Source: Rhyzopertha dominica
Lineage: Eukaryota > Arthropoda > Insecta > Coleoptera > Bostrichidae
Length of the DNA stretch: 64,000 nucleotides
Reading direction: 5' to 3'
NCBI GenBank assembly: GCA_025024175.1
Contig: QCXZ01000041.1
Location: 45,441,786 to 45,505,785, forward strand
The notes beneath the pieces were generated by a model that had not been told where the DNA came from, ran no database searches, and saw only the letters and a program-made list of their open reading frames with translations. This document shows positions 57,305 through 64,000 of the stretch, piece by piece. The first letter of the stretch is position 1. Each line of letters opens with the position of its first letter. The position numbers and the translations under genes are program-made.

Positions 57305-58286
57305 CAGGGTTGGCAAAAAACATGTTTTTTTAATTATACAAAACAAACATTTTTTGTTTAACCATGTTTAAATCGTTTTAAAAATGTTTTCTTAACCTAG
57401 TTGAAAACATGTTTAAAACATTTTGAATACTGTTTTAAACGTGAACTCTCATGCTGATATATACATATATATACAATTTTAGTTATTATGAGTCGGTTTC
57501 TCTTTTCTATTTTAAGCTATAATCAACACTATTCTTAAAATCTAGACCAATCACATACCCCAATTTAAGGTACAGTCTTGGTTACTGGGTTGATTATACC
57601 AAATATCAACTTTAGCAAAGAGAATAGAAACCGACATTGTCAGTTTAAAAGTTTAAAGTTCAACAATTACAATGGCATAGTAGGAACGATGCAGTGTGGA
57701 ATAACTTTGACAAAATTAAGGTGCAAAGTGGTAGAATGCAAGCTCAATGCAAGAAGTGCAAAAAATATGGTTACACTAGTAAAAAAAAGTAAAAATGCTG
57801 ATATTTTTTNCTTCTTTGTTTATTGTTTTGTAGTATTGGACCAGAAATACAAATTTTTATGTTATGTTAAGATTAACACAAAAATGTTTGTAAAGTATGT
57901 TAAATGTTAAAGTTAAATTATTCTATAACTTCTATAACTGTTCTTGTATCAATAAAAAGCCAAACAGAATACTGCATGTTTCTTCTTTTTTTAAGTTTGA
58001 AAAAACATTTACGTATTTCCTAACTAGGTCTGGTTTTGTATTCAATTCATTTTTAATGCAAATGTGGGGTGACATTATGTAGATATGTAATTACTACTAA
58101 TCTTGTCTATCTATTTGTGGAGGGTAAACGAGCTTAATAGTAATAATTGATGAATCACACACAATAGTCGTCAAAGAAAACCTGTTTAAAACAAATGTTT
58201 TAAACATTTGTTTAAAACAAAGTTTTAAACAGAACAAGGATAAAACATTCTGTTTTAAATATTTTGTTTTAATCATGCCAACCCTG
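57305..58286. mobile_element. hAT-like element with CAGGGTTGGCA ends
   Basis: The ends CAGGGTTGGCA (57305) and TGCCAACCCTG (ending 58286) are perfect inverses. Both ends carry dense TGTTTTAAAC/GTTTAAAACA repeats (57325-57440 and 58180-58265), typical of subterminal repeats. Flanking 8-mers do not match clearly, so the target duplication has decayed. A 110-codon plus frame (57578-57910) has no recognisable transposase motif. Confidence 0.75.
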
Positions 58287-58432
58287 ACTTGTATCTGTGG
58301 CTCTGACATTTTCGTTGAACATTGGTTAAATATTTGAAAACATAGTAGACAAGATTTTGGCTCTCTTGGTTCTTTTGTACAATATATGTACCTTCGTAGA
58401 ATTTCCAAAAATCCGCACCATTTTAAGAAGTT

Positions 58433-59059
58433 CTAGATCTGAATTAGAATTATGATGCTCCCTAGTAGCGATAGAGCTGTGGTGTACCACGATGATTTCT
58501 TTATGATGAACGGCTTATTTGATTGTTGCTGAAGTTGCTCCTNAAATTGGCTTAGCTTTGCTTGTGCATATTTGAATTCAATGAAGTCAATGCCTGTTAA
58601 TTTGATGGGGTCTAGGTGTGTTTCGTTGATAGTAATATTTTCCTGGAGTTTGATGCAGCACTCATCTTCATCGATGTCAGTGAATGGAATTTCATTTGTG
58701 AGATTTGATGTGAACATTACTGAATGAGCTTCTAGCATGATGTTCTCGGTGTAGAGGCCTTGCAATTTTCTTGGAGTTGTAGAATCCCGATTTTGGGAAT
58801 GGCGATTTCTTCAGCTTGACTGTTCTTGCATGTGATGGTAAGCGATTGTTGGTTGGAAATAGTGAATAACCATTGGTTGTCTCGTAGAGAATGCTGTTGT
58901 TGCCATTAGATTCCTGATTTTGCAAGTTTTCGGAATAGATTTTGTTGTTTTTCTGAAGAGCTTGATTTCGCAGTCTTCGGCTTCATTTTTATTTGTGATT
59001 GGTAGATTCTTGCAGATCCAATACGTATAGTTTACTTCATAGACTTTTAAATCTTCCAT
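58433..59059 (-). pseudogene. Endogenous retrovirus (errantivirus-like) envelope remnant
   Basis: Three overlapping minus-strand frames (58811-59059, 58692-58925, 58433-58765) together resemble the C-terminal half of a Gypsy/errantivirus-type envelope. They have regularly spaced cysteines (WICKNL, EDCEIKL, PKTCKI, DECCIKL), an N-glycosylation-type NIT/NET pair, a heptad-like stretch and a single hydrophobic membrane segment near the end, followed by a stop. Frameshifts and one ambiguous base break it. No gag, pol or LTR is visible nearby, so it is an old fragment. The family call rests on layout, not on a diagnostic motif. Confidence 0.35.
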
Positions 59060-59069
59060 TAAACAAAGC

Positions 59070-59330
59070 AGATTTAGGTAATATCCTTATCATTCAACTT
59101 GTAAGTTTTATTCGACAACAAAGTTTTGAAGAACAGAAATTACCATGCACGAAAGATTTAGCTGTATATAAATATATTCTAATTCTACTATCTTCAGCGT
59201 ATGAAATACATTAGGTGTAAAACATCTCTTTTTTTAACGAAAGGGCCCACTTCAGCCTCAAAACCCCGAAAATTTTCAATAATTGGACGAGTGCAATGTA
59301 AATACAGCTTTTTTAAATACCAAGGTGGCC
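59070..59330. other. No recognisable feature
   Basis: AT-rich. It may hold the promoter of the spliced transcript that follows, but no core-promoter motif stands out. Confidence 0.4.
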
Positions 59331-60454
59331 ATGGAAAACGCCGAGAAATCAGTCACACAGCTAAGCGTCAGTAGCCCTGGAAAGCCCGGCGTGCGCGTGC
59401 AACTTCCCTAATTTTCACAAAAATTGGGTGGAAAATTCGGACCGCGGTGTGAAGCAGACCGTTTCGTAGTGATTTAGTGACGTGGTGCTTCGACTAATCT
59501 AGTTTTGGCCACCTTATCGGGTTCGCACGGGAAGAGATACCGGTGAGTTTAGTTATTACTTTTTATCGCGTAGGATTCGCGTTGAAACACCTTTTATAGG
59601 TAAATTAAGCACTTGTTCGTTGCGTTTAGGTGATTGTAGTTTCGAAATTCGTTTAAATAGGATGGTTTAATTAAGTTTTGTACGACAAATGCTTCGTCCA
59701 GTTCAAAACACGGTAAAAAACTTGCATGAATGCGGAGGTAAAAACGCTACGACGCGGTGCTGGTTTTTTCATACGCCAGCGGTCGTCAAACGGTTAAATA
59801 ATCTAAAACTGCTTGTTTCACTTATACGGCATGGGATTTTTAGTATTGTAGTTAGTTTTGCTACTATAGGTTAATACTTTCAATATTTTCGTTATGTTAG
59901 ATGTCCAAAATCAATATACCAGCACAAAGGTTTTAAAGCATAATTCAGTACTTTTTATCTGTATGACCATAATAAACAAGAACTACGTAGGAGGTCTCTA
60001 CACCACAATTTTTGTCACTATTTAATTCATTTATTTACGTATAAATCTATTCCATGTGACACTGATCTGACCTATTTATGTTTGTAAATCACTATTGCCG
60101 TCTACATAAGTAGCTTCTTCCACAAAAATACTTTTAAAGCAAGTTTTAATGGCACGATCAAGGTTTTTAATTATGAGTGGAATTAACAATAAATCCCAAT
60201 GTTGAGTTAGCAATTCGAGTTTCGTTAATAATATAATGTGTTGATTATACATTATATATTATATTTCCTGATGCATGGAAGATTTCTGTTTTCAGGCCGC
60301 AACCGCAAGCCAAACTACCCGTTTCCACAGAGCTTAAGGACACCAGGCCCATTAACATTTTACCAATTCTTTCAAAAGTAGACTTTTCGATACTGTTAAT
60401 TATCAGATACTGACATGTTGTTTTCCGGGCTGGCTCCCACGTTGGTTATTAGAC

Positions 60455-60496
60455 CTTGACGTTTCGACACTCATGTCGGTGTCTTCCTCAGAAGTA
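60455..60496 (-). ncRNA. Penelope-type hammerhead ribozyme motif, core intact
   Basis: On the minus strand, CUGAGGA (fits CUGANGA), stem II GACAC...GUGUC (5 pairs), GAAA, then CGUC with the ACGU palindrome. Stem I pairs ACUU with AAGG partly. It is a solo copy in the intron, with no Penelope protein nearby. All core bases are present. Confidence 0.75.
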
Positions 60497-62426
60497 GCTC
60501 TGAAACTTATCAGATACTTTACGCTATTTTAGAACATATTGTTATTGGGCAAGCAGCTTTATTTATATAATAGACTTCAGTCTGTTAATTTAGATGGCAA
60601 TTCTTCTGCTTACGGTGGTAGTGTGGTGTCCCTCAGGGCTCTTTGTTTACTGTGTTTACACAGATATACATCTGTAATAACCAAAAAGGACAGATATCCA
60701 TAATATAAACATTAGATGCAAAGACGCTATTACTGTACCAAAACATAATCATATTTTTTATTCGCAGCTTTTCATACAGATTATAAAAGATCTACAATTC
60801 ACTCCCAGTAAAACTAAGAAATACGGGACTAGACTTATTTAAAATAAAACTACAATAATCTATTTAAGAAAACTAAACAGTTCTGATTGACATTTACTAA
60901 TTCTTCTTGTATATATTTTTTTCACCTATGCATTGTTCATCTAAATTGAGATAACTGCTTTTTTTCGTTTTTTATTGTTTCTCACCTCCACGGCTCTCAT
61001 CAATAGCAACTTAATACATAGGTATATACGCGTAAAATTCTAAATTTGTTTTTCTTTTCACTTTTACGGTTGAGTGGAAGAGAAGGGCGATGCCACCAAT
61101 CATAAGTGTCATTTGCCACTACAATTTGCCGTTTTGCCCTGCTACGAATCCTGCTATTCAGAGTCATAATAATACTATTATGTACATCAATGCAGTGAGC
61201 AAATAAGGACGAATTATTATTATTATGATGGTTATTACTATTATTATTTTTCTAAATATACTTTTTTGAGCATAGTCTGTATTAATAAAAAAAACAGTTC
61301 GAGGACGTACGTCCTTATACAAACAATCAATCTTTAAAGATAATATAAAGTTATGTGGTATTTGGAGATATTTGGAAATAGACAAGTCTAAAATCCGCAT
61401 TCGATTGTTAATACCTATGTACATAGTACACACATGGTATACCTACAAAAATCAATGCTTCAGTATGCCATGAAACATGATACATTAGGACCTTAGTCCC
61501 TGGATGATGGTTCAGTGCATTGTCAATAGCTGCAAAAAAATAATTAATCAATAGTTTCCCAGTTAGGTAGGCACATAGTCAAAAAGGATTGTTCCGACTT
61601 TGCCCCTAAAAAGTTATCCAAATTGGTATAAGCTTTTTTGCATCTTTTGCTTGAATTCAGCTATTTCTATGTATAAAAGGACGGCCAAGTCACGTACTAA
61701 CTATTTAGATCGTAAAATAATCTACAGTAAAAGAATGCTTCAACCGAATGTAGAATTGATGAAAAAAATGAAGCTTTATACTTTTCATTACACTGCGACT
61801 TTTTGGATCACCCACGTATGCACTAATCGCTCAAAAAGATAAAACAGGAATCTTTACAAACCATGTCTCCAAAAATTTAAACCTAAAACGGGCCTCTATT
61901 AAATTTTGTGCGCTAAATAAAATGCTCCTAGTGTTTACGTTCTTGCGAGCACTTTTTTTGCGGCGTATCCGGGCGTACGTGAGCAATTACTGGGCAAAAA
62001 AAGGACCAGTCCATTTGCGGGCCAGGAGAAGTAGCTTTTAATGCGTCGTTTACTGAATTAGTATCGCCGACGGTAACTTTGCGTGATGATGTGCCGGTGA
62101 ATACAAGGTGTTTTTCAAGATTCGTTTTCAAATTTATTGACTTTTAAATGTTAGTGACGTGTGTGGACATTGCATTTAAACTGTAAGCGATGCTTTCTAC
62201 ATGATGCTATACGTGCGTTCGAAATTTTCGCTAGCTGGAAGTTTTGAAGAATTTCATAACTTAAGTGAACTCTGAAACAATCAAGCACGTAGGTCGAAAT
62301 GGAAATTCGCTCGAAATAGATTTTTGAAAGGCACAATGTGTCTCGTTAGATAGCATACGTTTATTAACTTTTTTATAATGAAACACCATTAGTCTTAAAA
62401 AGAAAATACGTAAACCCTTAAGCTTC

Positions 62427-62751
62427 ATTCTAATTTTCTTGTGTAATTTTTCAATTGTCATACAAAATTATTTTTGCATGCCTCTTCATACGTCGTATAA
62501 GATTTGCCTGATTATCTTTGAAAACCTTCGATGAACCAACGTCTTTTCGCACTTTTCTGTCCTAAATTCCGTTACAGCTATATTTTTTACAGTTGATTAT
62601 GAAATTCTGATCATCATTCTACTGGCTTTTGCGATAGCCCCACTTTCTCCCTCTCGATTAATCGCTTATTCGATGATCGATTATAATATTCCTCTCTTTG
62701 TAAAGAAAATTTGAATACTTATTGAAAACATAATACTAAAAACGAAATAAA
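62427..62751. repeat. Direct repeat of about 320 bp, copy 1
   Basis: Aligns with 63665-63976 along its length, sharing TTTGCATGCCTC, CTTTGAAAACC, CAGCTATATTTTTTA, CCACTTTCTCCCT and ACTTATTGAAAACA, at an estimated 80 percent identity. It lies in intron 1 just before exon 2. Confidence 0.85.
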
Positions 62752-63664
62752 TTATAGACATGATAGTTTTACAATTCATAAAATTTAGTTTTTGTGCCTA
62801 ACTTTGTACCTGTTTCTAATATATTTTTTTTCATTGTTCCAGGTGTGTAGTGTTGTGTTAGTGCCAATCAGTGCCAGATGCGGATCAAGAGGAGCCAAAA
62901 GCTGCCGTCTTAACCAAGCACTGTGAGTTTCTCAAATTCATTTTTTTTTCCTGAAAAATGATACCTAATTTTTGTTTCAGGCAGGGGGAGCAGTTACTGC
63001 TCTGTCTGGTTGGGTGAGTCGATGAAAATTAGTTGTTTTGCACACGTTTTTTATTATTTGTATGTTGGTTGCGTAAACGTTACTATACAAGGGCTTGCGT
63101 TAGGGGAAGGGGGCGTGACAGTGTAGTTCCGTGTTTTAATGTATGTAAGTAGTTATGAAATGTTATATTTATATCATAATCCCTCGTTTTCACCAAAATT
63201 TTCACAAAACACTGGTAAGTGAATGAAATTATCTGAACTATCCACTTCACGAATAATAACAAAGCCTAACGTTAGTTTCTTTTTGTTTCAGGAGATATTC
63301 AACGAATCTGATGGTTACAACGGTATTTTTGAGTTAATTAGTAATGTACATGTTAGGAAAAAATAAAATAAACCAAACTGATCCCCTTCCTTAAATCATG
63401 TCTGCTTTTGAACGAGATTACTAATTGTTTTCTGAGCTTCTGTTCGCAGATTCTTCATTTAGAGTTGCCAGCTTCCAGAGTCCAGGGAATTGAACTTGTC
63501 TATGAAATTAAATCAACCAAAGGTAGGTCTATATGTATATCAATAGCTTATTATGCTGCTCCAAATGAAATAAGGTTACATTGCTCTTGTAAAATTCCGA
63601 CTACCCGATAATTGTTCGTTTACTCACAATGAACAAGCTTAATTTGGTACAGCAGTTAATTTTA

Positions 63665-63976
63665 AGCTCGGCTTTAATTTTCTTGTATACATCTTCAATT
63701 GTCAATACAAAATTATTTTTGCATGCCTCATAAATCATACGTCGTATTAAATTTGCGTGACCATCTTTGAAAACCCTCTATGAACCACCGTCTTTTTGCA
63801 CCTTTCTGTCCTGATTTTCATTTACAGCTATATTTTTTAGTGTTGATTTGTGAAATTTTGGTCATTCTACTGATTTTTGTGATGGCTCCACTTTCTCCCT
63901 ATGCATTAGTCACGTGACGGAAAAATAACGAAGAAGTTTGAAGACTTATTGAAAACAAAATACTGAAAACGACATG
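63665..63976. repeat. Direct repeat of about 320 bp, copy 2
   Basis: This lies downstream of exon 4 near the window end and has the same orientation as copy 1. The two copies bracket exons 2-4. A local duplication or a dispersed element could explain them. Confidence 0.85.
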
Positions 63977-64000
63977 ACTCTTAGAAAATACGCAATGTTC

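Larger units (their letters stand above)
59543..62842 (+). other. Intron 1 of the putative transcript; no gene inside
   Basis: It contains a hammerhead motif (60455-60496), an imperfect ATT microsatellite at 61214-61250 and short unassigned frames (61164-61433 minus, 61600-61842 plus). Confidence 0.4.
59331..63380 (+). ncRNA. Putative four-exon spliced transcript, probably non-coding
   Basis: Exon 1 is G+C-rich and ends at 59542 (GATACCG|GTGAGTT). Exon 2 is 62843-62922 (TTGTTCCAG ... GCACT|GTGAGTT). Exon 3 is 62981-63013 (TTTGTTTCAG ... TTGG|GTGAGTC). Exon 4 starts at 63292 (TTTTGTTTCAG) and ends after AATAAAATAAA at about 63361-63371. The signals are strong and consistently oriented. A frame stays open through exons 2-4 but has no upstream ATG. 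Exon 1 contains a 26-codon frame starting GCCATGG at 59331 (MENAEKSVTQLSVSS...). I therefore call it a long non-coding RNA or the UTR part of a longer gene. Exon 1's 5' limit is unknown. Confidence 0.5.

Noticed and set aside
1..64000. About 90 open frames of 60-140 codons on both strands
   Set aside because: Apart from those assigned above they lack motifs, splice context and composition shifts, and many overlap on opposite strands as expected by chance.
1..64000. CRISPR arrays, tRNA or rRNA genes, bacterial operons, phage genes
   Set aside because: None seen; sequence character is that of an animal nuclear genome.

Overview
The window is AT-rich animal DNA with spliceosomal introns (pyrimidine tract plus AG acceptors, GTRAGT donors), polyadenylation signals and (ATT)n microsatellites. 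The mobile-element mix (Penelope-like elements, R4/Dong-like and Jockey/CR1-like LINEs, Crypton, Transib-like, hAT and several mariner-superfamily lineages) points to an insect nuclear genome. The species cannot be read from the sequence. There are no bacterial operons, tRNA or rRNA genes, or CRISPR arrays. Almost all open frames are short, and most of those with recognisable homology are decayed transposon proteins.

Host sequence is sparse. One well-bounded 210-nt coding exon lies on the minus strand at 7509-7718, a tentative match to the end of the second immunoglobulin domain of the Beat family. A plus-strand spliced locus at about 47461-49920 has a THAP-like N-terminus and a P-element/THAP9-like motif. 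A plus-strand spliced transcript, probably non-coding, runs over 59331-63380. Much of the rest looks like intron or intergenic DNA.

Layout. 1-7500: a large inverted repeat with two hammerhead ribozymes (2751-3036), a Penelope endonuclease remnant, a hammerhead-bearing repeat and a mariner remnant. 7500-9100: the host exon, then a broken Crypton tyrosine recombinase. 10055-13765: three truncated minus-strand copies of one Penelope family, two of them head-to-tail. 15715-20100: a possible solo LTR, hammerhead palindromes, a foldback, and a complete hammerhead split from its foldback by a 694-bp insertion. 24251-27292: three LINE remnants. 28378-30129: a non-autonomous Transib-like element with a perfect 5-bp target duplication. 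31082-33808: a hammerhead repeat interrupted at a mariner-superfamily element, then a plus-strand Penelope remnant ending in an inverted hammerhead repeat. 38272-46544: a mariner deletion derivative, a LINE split by a Penelope element, a hAT MITE with a perfect 8-bp duplication and a further mariner-type element. 47461-49920: the THAP/P-like locus. 57305-59059: a hAT-like element and an endogenous-retrovirus envelope remnant. 59331-end: the spliced transcript and a 300-bp direct duplication.

The most notable content is the number of hammerhead ribozyme motifs (about fifteen sites in at least three sequence families). Several lie head-to-head in inverted repeats. In two families the core sits in an unusually long bipartite stem I and has a palindromic stem III. 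One copy, at 19988-20067, has every core base intact.
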